Below the pieces are notes generated by a model that did not search any database, was not told where the DNA came from, and saw only the letters and a program-made list of their open reading frames with translations. DNA of 64,000 nt from Effrenium voratum (lineage: Eukaryota > Sar > Dinophyceae > Suessiales > Symbiodiniaceae). The stretch lies in assembly GCA_963377175.1 (NCBI GenBank), contig CAUJNA010000191.1, forward strand, positions 1,273,039 through 1,337,038, given 5' to 3'. The translations under genes were made by a program, and so were the position numbers. Shown in pieces: positions 46,546-57,265 of the stretch. Position 1 is the stretch's first letter; each line of letters opens with the position of its first letter.

Positions 46546-47799
46546 GTGCAGCCCACACACGCACACAGGCCAGGGGTGAACGAGTTTGGGTCAACTGTCC
46601 CCAGGAAAATCAAGCATGTTGTAAGTTCGGCGGGAAATGATGTAGACCTCGCTCCGTCCAATTGACAAACTTTCTTGCGCAACTAGAGCCAGAAAGAGGA
46701 ATATGCCGCTCTTAGCTTCGATTGCCTCTGCGTTCACAAGTGCATATTTCCCCATCGAGGCAGTGTTACCAGGCTTCTTTAGCTAGATATAACTAGATTT
46801 GCAGAAGTTGGAATTGCCTCTTCCAAATGCTTGATCGCACACAAAAAAGCACACACACACACACACACCACAGCTTGTTCCCACACATTCCTTCCCCAAC
46901 AGTCCCAGTAACCATTTCAGCAAACCTGTCGTTGATCTCCAGACTCCAGGAGCTATGACCCCACCAAAATCTCCGGATCTCGCAAGTAAGGACCTTTGCT
47001 TGGATGATTTCGGGAAACGGAAGACAACCATCTACTGTTAAAATTTTGGGGCCCATCTATGAATCTAGTGCCATGACTACTCGCGACCGACGCCCAACTG
47101 CATCTCAGAAGCTGCCTCGCCGTCCTTCCCAGGACTCCAAACCTCGAAGGCCTACGATGAGCAGCCGGCAGCCGGCAAAGCTCCCTCCATCCTTATTTAC
47201 ACACATAACACCAGAAGGTACCCAGCGGCACGAGCATCCCACAAGTCGATACGAATTGAAAACCTAAGATTGAGCAACACAGCTGTCACTTGCCTGATTT
47301 GGGAACCGGTGTGCTGGCTGTTGTCCAGCTAGGACTTGCAACTGGTTGACGGGCCTTGCGATTCCTGGCTATGGCTGGCATGTGGACAAATTACTACGAA
47401 AATGATCGGCTATCTCATAATGACGGCCCCAATGGTCATGCTGTGGGCGTACGTGTGCAATGGGCGTACATGCAAAAGCAACGCAACTAGCCAGTGAGAC
47501 TTGGGGTGAAAAACAACTACCCAACGGGGCAACAAAAATCCTGCCGCACTCCAGCTTTGTTGCACAAGGCGGATTCCAGATGATCCCAGTGGCCCGCCCC
47601 ACCCCACTCCAACAGGCCAAGAAATGGAACATGTACGCTGTGTAGTCTTTCCCTTGGTAGGATTCATCCCGTGCCCTTTTACTCGGCAGGGTTTGATTCA
47701 ACAAACACTATTGATGGCCAAAAAAGGGTGTTGCTTAAAAATTGGACAGCTTCATCATGCTTGCTACTGAACACTGATGCTTAGCTCGCCCTTGCAAAC
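46546..47799. other. No gene recognised
   Basis: Short overlapping frames and one (CA)n microsatellite (46850-46868). Confidence 0.4.
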
Positions 47800-47896
47800 C
47801 TGCCTCCTCATGCCGCAGGTAGAAGGCCAGCCGGTCCGTCGGGTCACGGCGCAGCTTCTTCCAGAGTTTGTACACTCGAGGCGTGCAAGCGACGTC
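47800..47896 (-). CDS. Candidate 97-nt exon, hypothetical protein
   Basis: Acceptor gcgtttgtgttcagccag, 32 codons (DVACTPRVYKLWKKLRRD and then PTDRLAFYLRHEEA) plus one base, then a GT donor after gaggcag. The basic/aromatic helix composition and well-formed sites on both sides make this the best isolated exon candidate in the window. No family is recognised. Confidence 0.5.
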
Positions 47897-47924
47897 CTGG
47901 CTGAACACAAACGCTGGGTCTAAG

Positions 47925-48025
47925 TTGGGTGACCCGTTGAATGCGTTCTAACAAATGGGTAATGGGTTCCTTTCGGATAATACAGGCCCGCTCCTTGTGC
48001 TAAGGCTAAGGGTCCTTTGGCGCCG
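47925..48025 (+). repeat. Dispersed repeat, copy 2 (partner 24366-24445)
   Basis: Shares gggtgacccgttg, ttcctttcggat and gtcctttgg words with 24366-24445. The spacing differs, so the copies are old. Confidence 0.45.
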
Positions 48026-48897
48026 TGTGAGGATGTATTTTAAGCCCCTGCCGGCCCCTCGAGTGCATCCTGAGAAGGTACCGAGGGACCCATTGCAATG
48101 CCCAAAAGAAGCAACCCTGGCAGCATTCAACAATTTCGAAGGAATGGGTTTGGGGAGTTTGGGCCCATCTCGGTATCTTGTGAAAAAGTTTGGCGGACAT
48201 TCAAATGTGCACAGGTGTTATGCTTTGGAGGCAAAAGGACGGAATTTCCGCCCCGGCAGCCCAGCATGCGAAAGCACCCAGTCTCCTGGCTTGGGACCAA
48301 ACACAGCACAGGAAGCATCCAAGCCTTTTCCAGAAGGCGCGCCTCAGGCCAAGCCAGAAAAGCAAGTTGCACTGTCCTCCACGAGCACATAGCCTCCACT
48401 GCCTGCAAGTCGGTTCTGCCCCGCCAGAGCCCTTTCCACGAAGCTTAGGGCCCCTTTGGTCCAGAACTCAAGCAACCCAATGTGCCAAATGTGGGGGTGC
48501 CCTTCCTTCTGGTTGGCTTCTTATTGCACAAACGCCAAACTCCCAAATCATAGTCATCCGGAGTCTCCAGCCTCGATGGTCCCGGCTGGTACGACCCTGG
48601 CGCAGAAGCTCCAGGATGGTCTCCTGCTTCGGGTGATGGGCCTCGCCAAACCTCTCTGACCTGGATTAACTTGGGTGCTGTAGATCCCCCAGCAAAAAGT
48701 TAAACTTCTTGCTGCTCAAAAAGGAAATATGAGAGGAATCCAAAAAGTTAAAGCCTAAAGATCCAACCCAATAGCAGTAGAGTTAATAGCTGGCCAAAGG
48801 TTGGATATTCACGGATTTTTGCTGCGATGCAAACATCTACCCACAAAACATAAGTTTGGCAACTGAACAGCGCTGGTGAAGAATCCACCGGGGCAAG
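48026..48897. other. No gene recognised
   Basis: A GC-rich patch at 48560-48650 is open on both strands (plus ending in TGA; minus reading ETILELLRQGR). The strand cannot be decided. Confidence 0.3.
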
Positions 48898-49709
48898 GAC
48901 CCCAAGGCCCTTTGCCTAAACATCCAAAAATTTCACTGTGCTGTTCCTCTTGGCTCTTCAGCTACACCAGCAAACAAACAAAATACCTGACTGCAGGACT
49001 CCGACAGCCGATAAAAGGCAGACTGCCTAACACGCGAAGAAACCCAAACTGGTTTTCCTGGCCCTTTTCCAAGCAGCAAGCAGGCATGCGCGCATGTTGC
49101 ACCGTTTTGAAAGGCCATCCATATGGGACGATATGGGGAGCTAGGCTTGGTCCTCCGCCTTGCCTGGACACGTAGGCATTTGACTTACACGACCCGCCAA
49201 AGCGGCCTCGGTTCTCCCCTCCGGACCCCTCTCTCTTTGTCAAGGAGTCTCCCGTAAGTCAATGCTCAGAACTTGCATCCGCTCACATAAATGTCATGAG
49301 CCCTGCTCACACGCTCGCTTGAAGTCATCCTCAACTGTCCTCAAAACCCACCCCAACAGAAGAGCAGGTGCCAGGCCACAGAAACAGTGGGAGCCCAGGA
49401 ACACACTACTTGATTGTGGACTTGACACTGCGGAATGGGATTTTCACCTTGCACCCCCTGCTTAATCCCATTGTTCTGGGTTTGGCAAAACAACCCAAAA
49501 CAGCACGACTAAACCCCTGGAATTGCTCCCTCCCCCGACTTTTCGACCTGGACGCACCGTCGCCAAGACGGATCCCCACCGGCCCGGCTCCTCCAAGGCC
49601 GAGCGGAGCTGCGCAAAGCCTTCCGCGCGCTCCTGGCCACCCATCCAAGAAAACTGGCATACGACTTCAGCGAAATCTCCATGTGAAAGACATGTTGCTC
49701 ATTGACTAT
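48898..49709 (+). repeat. Segmental duplication, copy 1
   Basis: Aligns with 63257-64000 in direct orientation, 14.3 kb apart. The only differences I found are 68 extra bases here (49217-49284) and ccc against ctt near 49537. The end at 49709 is set by the window edge in copy 2, so the true length is unknown. It contains a candidate minus-strand exon. Confidence 0.97.
49548..49632 (-). CDS. Candidate 85-nt exon (in duplication copy 1)
   Basis: Acceptor gggtggccag, 28 codons (ERAEGFAQLRSALEEPGR and then WGSVLATVRP) plus one base, then a GT donor after gtccag. The same exon is repeated exactly at 63839-63923. The plus strand is also open here (RAELRKAFRALLATHPRK, faintly J-domain-like) but lacks a good splice pair, so the minus strand is preferred. 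No family is recognised. Confidence 0.4.
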
Positions 49710-51471
49710 TTAGAGAAACATCCATGTGACAGAACCCTCCGCATGGTTCGTGTTTGGTTGCATGTTGGCACGTTCATTTGGGGAGCCATTTGGCCACCCG
49801 AAATGTCACCCAGGATCCAAATAACCCTTGTGAATGTTCAAGCTGCCAGGCCAAGGCCCACGTCTTCCTTTGCAACAAACGGACTAAAGGACTACCGGCA
49901 AATGGAAGCATTCAATCTTTGGCTCCACCAACATTCGCAAGGCTTGTCTTGGGCCTCGCGGCTAGCCTTTTGAAAGAAGCCAAAAAACCAAACAACCGAT
50001 GCACTGGTACCACGTGAGCACCTAACTCTGTGCCGTAGATGGCCGTCGGGGTTTGCGCAGCTTCTGAGTTCCAGCTGAGGTTGGTCGGCCAGTGGTAACT
50101 TCTCGGGGTTCACCGATTACCCCGTTTTCTTACAGCAGCAAACGGGGCTCAGCACGGGCTCATGGATCCCCCCAAACAACGTTTCAAGCTTGGTCCACGA
50201 CATGGGCATGCACGGGCTTGACTCGAGAAACAAGCCTGAACGCAAATGAATGCATGTCAGCTCCACTCACTGGCATTGCGTTTTCAATCAAGCTCAGCTC
50301 ATGGTAGAACTAAACCGCGCCCAAGTCTTTGTACCACATTTGCAAATTATACGGCAGCATGGCAGCAAGGACTCCGGCGCCGGGGGAAGCTGCGCTGGAC
50401 TGCACTCACCGCACTTGCTGAAACAGCTTGTCTACCAGAACGAGGCATCTGGTCTCTGATCAAAGCACTGCGACGCAGGACAACCCACCCGTCTATGCCA
50501 AGTCCTAAAGGAATGCTCTTATAGGACCCATATTTGGCCTCTGGGCATGGGATAAACTTTCTACCCTTCTGAGTTCATCTTTCAGGAGCAGCGGCCAAAG
50601 AGCCACTGCAAAGCGCTGGCGAGATGAGCATTCTGAATCTCATGTTGCGCAAGAAGACGGCAGTGGCAGTGACTCTCTTGCCCAAATAACCTAACAATAG
50701 GCGCTTAGACTTGAACACGTGGCGGCAACTAGAACGTACAAGTGCAACATAGAAATTTGGCTTTACTCCGCCTTTGGTTAAGCATTACACACAAGTTCAG
50801 AACATGTTTTTGTCGCAAGTCACCCGCGCGGCGCTAGCGAATACGCGCTCCTGGGCCTCTACATCCTTGTCCTGGCAGAAGGACTTGCCAGGCACCCACA
50901 AGGGGCTAAAAAGTGTCGGGGTAAATGACTGCTCACAAATCAAACACAAAACGCCAAGTAAAGGACCTACATCAAGGTCGCCTTACCTTGTGAGCTCGCC
51001 AAATCCGCAGAATCATCTCACGTACTCCTCTACTTTTATGAGACTGAAGTTGGCTTCAAAGTGCCCCACGAGGCTGCACCATGGTTGGGACTCTTCCCTA
51101 CTTGCCATCTGCCCTGGTGTTGCCCGTCACCACTTAGCACCCGAAATGCATGAACAAACTTCACTGAGAGAACGCCCCCCTTCACACGTTGGGTGGGCTT
51201 GGCTGTTGCGTTTTTCCTGGGAGCTAAGCTACGCGTCCTTGTGGAATTCAATGGATGCTGAAAATCAAAGTCACAGGAGGAATAGGTTCATAACCAAAGG
51301 CCTTCTCAATATGGCACCTCAAAATGCAACATACATTTGGATTGGTGGAAATGACCCCTCAAAAAGTAACATAAACGGTCAGTTTCCCAAAGCTTCACGG
51401 GCGTTAAGCACACACACACATGTCACACAGCGGGCCCCGAAATTAAGATAGACGGTCGATGTGCAAGGTGC
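49710..51471. other. No gene recognised
   Basis: The longest plus frame is 225 codons (50774-51451), with no domain and ordinary non-coding composition. Confidence 0.35.
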
Positions 51472-51680
51472 GCCTGGGCCCCTCATTTTATTTTAAAATC
51501 AAAATAAATTGGGGGGGGGCCAGGCTTGGTTTCATTATAAAATGGGGGGGCCCTGCGCTAGCCTTACCCCATTTAATTGTCGTACGAGCTCCCGGTGCAA
51601 CCGCAATGAAATGAGGGGGGCCCAGCCTCATTATAAAATGGGGGGGGGCCGGGCTCGCCAATATTTTGAGGGGTGCCCAG
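51472..51680. repeat. Array of AATAAAATGGGG-type motifs with foldback arms
   Basis: At least five copies of a motif close to ataaaatgggggggcc, in both orientations (about 51477, 51501, 51535, 51604 and 51628). The first two form an imperfect hairpin (gcctgggcccctcatttta against its complement). The same motif forms the ends of the element at 63080-63248. Confidence 0.75.
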
Positions 51681-52911
51681 CAGTTTGCGGGGAAGACGAA
51701 CTCCTTAGCTTCCTTCACTTTAGGCATAGACTTCCAAAGTCCGTTACTTAAATGGCCGAGATAGCAAAGTACACTTCTTGGGAAAAGGCTATTTCTTGAT
51801 GGCTTGGGAAGGGTTGTCATGCTTCATCATTTTCAATCCAAATGTCGGCCACAATTGGCTGAGCAAAGCACTTTTATGATCATTTATGTATATTTATGTA
51901 GCATGCTTCGTATACCATTGCAACAACTGTATCAGTAGGGCAGCTCCCGCTTGATGCACGTATACTAACCTCGTGCCTTTATAATCTGTCACTTTACCTT
52001 TTGCACTAGCGGCCGACTGCGGACCAAAAACAAGTGCGAAACAACGGCTGCAAAGCACATCCACAACAATCGATGCAACCAAAGGTGCACCCAACAAATG
52101 TCCGTCACATGGCAATTCATGTCCGCTTTACGGGTTGTCTACGGCTTGTCAACGGCCCACCGGAGTTCCCAAAAAAGTGTCGCTCAACCTTTTGATCAGC
52201 ATGGCTTGCTCCTGTCGATAGCACATGCACACCCATGAGGATCTGGGCCCACTCTATCTTTGAGTTGCCCCTGGCTTCCTTGATTGTGTGGTTTGCATAG
52301 GGTTTGTTCATGGCTTCTGCCACAATTAGTGTATAACAGATTTTGTAAATCTTCCAAAGCCCTTTTGAAAACGCGCACCCTGAGGGCCCCTCCTGAAGTC
52401 GGCCAAGCCAGAACCAACAAAAATAGGCGTTGCCTCTGGCACTTTTATTTAATGGTCGAGGAAAATCAGGGCAATTATTCTTGCCAGGCACAGCAAATGA
52501 TAACATAGAATCGCGGCAGATGCATTTTTTCTTCGCTAGCCCGCCAACATCCGGACCAGCAGCATTGACCTCAAATGCACGCCCGCCAGAATCAAGGCCT
52601 GGGGGGGGTGGAGGGCATTTGGAGTAGCCAGTTTCAGAACTTGAAGTCTGGAAGGCCTCATGATTCGGAGCAGTGGAGTTGGCAGGGCTTTCGGCTGGCA
52701 CCTTCCCAAAGGCCGAATTGCACACAGACCCAACGCTTTGCCATCAGTCGATACCGACTGCTATCACTACTAGCAGATTCTCGCACTCGGGCTGAGAGCA
52801 CTGCTCAGGACGCACAAATTGTCGCAAAGGCACCTGCGAAGCCACTTGCCAGCAGCTCTCAACAAGGTCTCAAACAGAGTCTCAACGGCCAGCAACTCAA
52901 GGCGAATATCT
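51681..52911. other. No gene recognised
   Basis: A 202-codon minus frame (52117-52725) has no signature; A/T-rich at 51860-51990. Confidence 0.35.
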
Positions 52912-52927
52912 GGGGGGGGGGGGGGGG
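52912..52927. repeat. Poly(G) run of 16
   Basis: Uninterrupted G run on the plus strand just before a diverged copy of the 59-61 kb repeat. Confidence 0.95.
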
Positions 52928-52941
52928 CCGGTGGGTGCAGA

Positions 52942-53212
52942 AGTGTCGGGAACCCTGCGGTGGCGAAAGAAGGACAAACGAGTGGTTTTCCTCTGGCTCC
53001 GACAAACAAACTCCCATCGACACGGCGGCAAGCCCAGTAAAGCAGCTGGAAACTGTTCTCGGGCACATCCAGTTGACGGGTGTTGTCGACGGACGACCGG
53101 CCATCAACAAAGCGGCAAGTTTAGCCAGTTCGGGGCCGACTCATTACTGATTTCGCACATGTCCTGACTTAGCCCCATAAATAGCTTTCGTCGATGGATG
53201 ACCGGCCATCGA
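52942..53212 (+). repeat. Diverged copy of the 59358-61073 repeat family
   Basis: Matches the middle of the unit at 59505-59780 over aggacaaacga, ctggctccgacaa, aagcagctg, actgttctcg and twice the motif GACCGGCCATC. The divergence is far greater than between the tandem units, so it is an older copy. Confidence 0.75.
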
Positions 53213-53269
53213 CCGATGGAAGGAACCTTCAGTCACGAGGTCGCAAACCAAAACCATGGTGAGGTCAAC

Positions 53270-53375
53270 ATATAAATTGCCAAAGCTTACGTATTATATC
53301 TATGTGTATGTGTATAGCTATGTAGACATACACATACACATGCGCACACACACACACACATACACGTGATGCACA
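53270..53375. repeat. TA/CA/TG microsatellite patch
   Basis: tatgtgtatgtgtat, acacatacacat and (CA)n words in succession. Confidence 0.75.
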
Positions 53376-53639
53376 TATACAGTAAACGCTTGTCCAACCC
53401 CGGGCTTGACGCCTCAGTCTGTTAGTTATGCAGCCGCTCACTATGGGTCCCTAGATGTCCCTAGCTTTCATCGGGTAACTACGGGGTCCTTTGACTGGGG
53501 TCATTACTTTGACTGTTTCTAAGGGTTATCAAAGTCAGAACCTGGGGTGGCCTTCCCTCAGCCCACCACTTAGGGGGTGGCTAGTTTGATAGGTCCTTCA
53601 ATGATGAATGCACACAGCACGATATCCTCACGAGAGGAA

Positions 53640-53765
53640 TCTCCACGAAACAATGACTGGCCATCGACAAAGCAGCAAGTCCAACCAGTTCGGGGCCGAC
53701 GCATTGTCCATGTCGTACGTGCCATGACTTATCCCCATTATAAACAGCTTTCGTGCAAAATAGGC
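53640..53765 (+). repeat. Diverged fragment of the 59358-61073 repeat family
   Basis: Contains tggccatcgacaaagc, gttcggggccgac, catgactta and agctttcgt in the order seen at 53095-53195 and, less closely, at 59685-59760. Confidence 0.65.
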
Positions 53766-53803
53766 CCCTTCGTGGGCCCCTCCCCCGGCTCTCTTGTCTC
53801 AAC

Positions 53804-53874
53804 CTCGGGAGCACCGAAGTCCGCTCGTACAGGCGCAGCTTGGGCGCGGCTCCAAATTCCAGCACGAAGGCCAC
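53804..53874 (-). CDS. Candidate 71-nt exon, hypothetical protein
   Basis: Acceptor ctctcggactacag, 23 codons (VAFVLEFGAAPKLRLYER and then TSVLP) plus two bases, then a GT donor after cccgag. It reads like a beta-strand pair. No family is recognised. Confidence 0.4.
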
Positions 53875-54471
53875 CTGTAGTCCGAGAGAAGTCCACCTGG
53901 TTAGGCCCAAGCAGCCCAAGTATGCCAGTGGTTCACCCCAACAGTTTTTTGCGTAGGGTTTCCAATCAGAGTAGGATACCATCATGTGTGGAGGGTACGT
54001 AGCATCGCCAAGTCTTGCCAAGTGGGAACTAACTTGGTGAATGGTAAATAGACGTAGGTGGCACACGTAAGTCTCTTTTTCGCTTGTCAAAGCAATTCAA
54101 AAGCCGGGCACCGCACGGCGCGTTTTCGTCATATTTCGACTCCAAGGGGCTCCTCGAAGGGAACCCGTGCTAACTAATGGTAGAATCACGCAAAAATCAG
54201 GCAGAACCTCAAGTCTCTGCAAACAAGTTATCCCCTAAGCACCAAACGTAGGCTTGGCCAAACCTAACCGAAGTCTAACTATAGGGAACCAGCCCCGGAA
54301 GAACTGAGGTTGAGTTATGAGCCACCCCTAAGCTAGGGTGTCTTATGTACGGGGGGGGGACCCTGGCAGTTACATGTTTTAAGGGGTCCAGGGAGGGGTT
54401 TGGCCATACCATGCCGGAAAAGCAATGGAAACTCCACTGCTTGTGTCCGCTTGTTTCGCAAGCAATCCTGT
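53875..54471. other. No gene recognised
   Basis: Short frames; a G run of 9 near 54351. Confidence 0.4.
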
Positions 54472-54652
54472 ATATATATATATATGTATGTATATGTATA
54501 TATATATATATATATACGCATATGCGCAAGCGTCTGAGCTAATATACACACACTATATATATATATATATACATGGCTTAGGCGCAGACTGGCGCCCACC
54601 AAAAACAACCCGAAAAATGTAACTAGGTACATTTGGGACCCCCCCCCCCCCC
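54472..54652. repeat. AT microsatellites and poly(C)
   Basis: (TA)n at about 54472-54517 and 54554-54571, then 14 C at 54639-54652. Confidence 0.9.
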
Positions 54653-55127
54653 TGATTACATGGCTATCAGGACTCCCTCGCCCCTAGGGGGCCCCTTTCC
54701 CACGGTCTTAGAAGGGGTCTTAGAAGGGGTCTCAATAAGGTCTCAGCCAGTTCTCAATCAGCCTGGACAGGTTTCCCTCCCTGTAGGCAGAGGCAGGGAG
54801 GTAGGTGTAGGTTATGTTAGGAAGTGCGCTCTTCAACCAAAAGCAAGATGCGCCCCGCTTGGTCAGCGCACGTTTGACTCGCAGAACGAAGTTCAGGGCG
54901 CGCCTCAAGCAGCGGCGCCGAGGATGGCAGGCTGCAGATGGCAAGCCTTCAGCCCCCAGAGCCAGACTTTCTGTGATGCCAACATGGGCTTTCTCTTCAC
55001 AACCTCATCGGGGATTGTCTTGGCACCATGTGTGCCCCACCGAAGCGGGATGACGGAAGTTTCTAGAAGAAAAAAATACGCTTATAGGAAAAGAATCTGC
55101 TTCGTGAAATCTAGACTGGCTGCGCGC
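54653..55127. other. Short tandem words; possible exon on minus strand
   Basis: ggtcttagaagg-type words repeat at 54705-54745. A minus segment near 54840-54900 (RALNFVLRVKRALTKRG) after gctgcttgag could be an exon but support is thin. Confidence 0.25.
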
Positions 55128-55215
55128 AGAGCAACTTGCACACAGCGACTTGCGCGCAGCAACTTGCTCAAGGAAACTTGCATAGAGCAGCTCGCGCAGA
55201 GCAACTGGCGCAGGG
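55128..55215 (+). repeat. 14-15-bp minisatellite (gcaacttgcncacag)
   Basis: Six diverged units spaced 14-15 bp, each with an aacttgc-like core. Gln/Leu/Ala-rich frames across it are by-products. Confidence 0.7.
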
Positions 55216-57265
55216 AGATATCGAAGCTTATGGCCCGGCTAATTTTTTGTTGGGTTTTGTTGCGCTCTGTGGGTTTCGTTTACAAGCTCATGGGTCCATT
55301 CCTTTCTGGCTGGTGTTTGTGTTTGTGTTTGTGCTTGTGTTGCTTGAGGGTTCCACTGTTGGGGGCGTAGACAAAGAACCAACGGAAAGCAGCCATTTGA
55401 GGGGATCCCCTATTTGACATATATCCAATTCGTAGAGCGCTCGCCAAAACTCAAGGAACCGGGCGCTGACTCGACTCCAACAAATCGTCCCCGAAACAGG
55501 CCGGAACTCCACCCCTTCCTTGGCCTCTCTACCTAAGGCCTGAGGCAGAAAAGCAGGATGAGGTTGGGCGGGTTGGGACCTAATTATGGAAAACCCTCCC
55601 TCCCTCGGCGAACGTTTGGGGGGGCCTTGACATAAAAACAACGGACCGTTGCATGACACTACCTTGATCAGGAAAGCAGGGGGGCTATGGTTCCGGGGAT
55701 GGACCCAATAACGAAACCCATCGTGCAAAAAAAACTCAGTGGTCCGTGGTCCCGACAAAACTGGACTGTCCTCAGATCCTTCGCAAAAAGTGTAAACTTT
55801 ACTGGGTTAGATGGAAACTTTCACGACGCCTCAAAAAACTTAAAAGCCTAAGGAGGCGGCTGGGAAGTATTTGAATATAAAGGCCGAAAGCAACTGACAA
55901 AAAGGCCTCGCGGAGGCTCATCACCGAACCATTGCCAAAGACCACAGAGCTCATGGCCTGCAATCTCTTTCTGGACACGGGGTGTGTTTCGAGGCGTTCC
56001 CGTTTTGAGCTTCGGGGAAGCCACAAAGGTGTTCTTCACCTGGCTGTCTCAGGCCCCCCCCCCTTAAAAGTGGCTTTCCATTGGTTTCCCTTTGAAGGCT
56101 TCCCGTGTGAGTCTCGGCGAATCGCCATTTGTCAATCTAGTGAGGAGGGAGATCCAAGGACGAGCCCAACATTTCCTATGTCATGTTACCGTGCAATCTA
56201 CGACCGTGGCTCGTATGAGCCCAAAAGAACGTGGGAAAATGTGTGACAATGGTGAAGAAATATCTGTAACTACCGACAAGCAGCTACTAACAACAAGCCG
56301 CAAGAGATGTTGCAGAAATCACTCAGTTGCCCAAAGGACACAGATATAAAAGGTTCCTCTTCAGGGCCAGGAGTAAAAATGGACTCGCGTGTGAAAGCCA
56401 AACAGCCAAAAGGCCGACTTGCGTTGGGCACGTAGGAAAAACTTAAACTCCCCAGCCCAGGTAAGCATACAGGCGAAGCCCTCGCCTTGGCGCCATCATT
56501 AACTGGGAGCTTTCCACCCATGACTCATGACCTGGGCCGGCTTCCCGCCAAAAGCTGGATGTGGGAGTCCTGTTCATGACGTCCTCCCAAACAAAGGCGG
56601 CTCCTCTAGCTCTCAACGAGGTCTCAACGAGGTCTCAACGAGGTCTAAACCGGGTCACAGCGAAGCCGGAACGAAGCCTTTCCCTCCATCCTTCCCTCCT
56701 TCCCTCCCTCCCTCTCCTCCTCCTCCTGCCTGGTTGTTCTCGCCGAACAGAGACCGAACAGCCGTTCTCTGCCACGGCGCCACCTGTGCAGGCGGCATGA
56801 AAGTACTGCACAGACATGCAACTTGGGATGCTGAGGGGGTCTTGAGGGGGTCTAGCTCCGGCCCCAGCTGAAGCGGCAAACCCAGCCAAGCAGGACAAAC
56901 ATAGCCCCCTGACAAACGATTTGGGCAACACAGATGCAATCTATGACACCATGGAGAGAAGATCTGGCCAATGGAATCTTCGATGGGCTTTCGGCGCTAT
57001 TCTTCCCACCTGCGGTCCTTTACTCTGTGGCCAAACACTATATATAAATATATATACACATATATTGGCAATGCTCCCGCTTGAAAAGTTAGCGGGCAAC
57101 AGAAATCGCCTTGCCAGAGATCCAAAGCTGAGCTTTCACAATCGCCGACCCCACGTGGGCTCAACTTCCACCGTGCCAGGACCCAGCGCTGCATCGCCCG
57201 TGTCACGATAAGACTTGCCTCTCCAGTGGCTTGTCATGCCCTTCCGCATCTCTCACAGCATGAAC
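55216..57265. other. No gene recognised; contains a short 12-bp repeat
   Basis: The minisatellite ctcaacgaggt repeats three times at 56610-56647, a word that recurs in the tandem repeats at 60 kb. No gene-like frame is supported. Confidence 0.4.
56605..56800 (+). repeat. Diverged fragment of the 59358-61073 repeat family
   Basis: Carries the ggtctaaac, gggtcacagcgaagccg, ctggttgttct and ttctctgccacgg words in the same order as the junction between tandem units at 60200-60310, interrupted by a cct-rich stretch. Confidence 0.6.

Noticed and set aside
49590..49690. J-domain-like plus-strand peptide (RAELRKAFRALLATHPRK)
   Set aside because: HPRK lacks the essential Asp of HPD, the frame soon stops, and the minus strand has the better splice pair.
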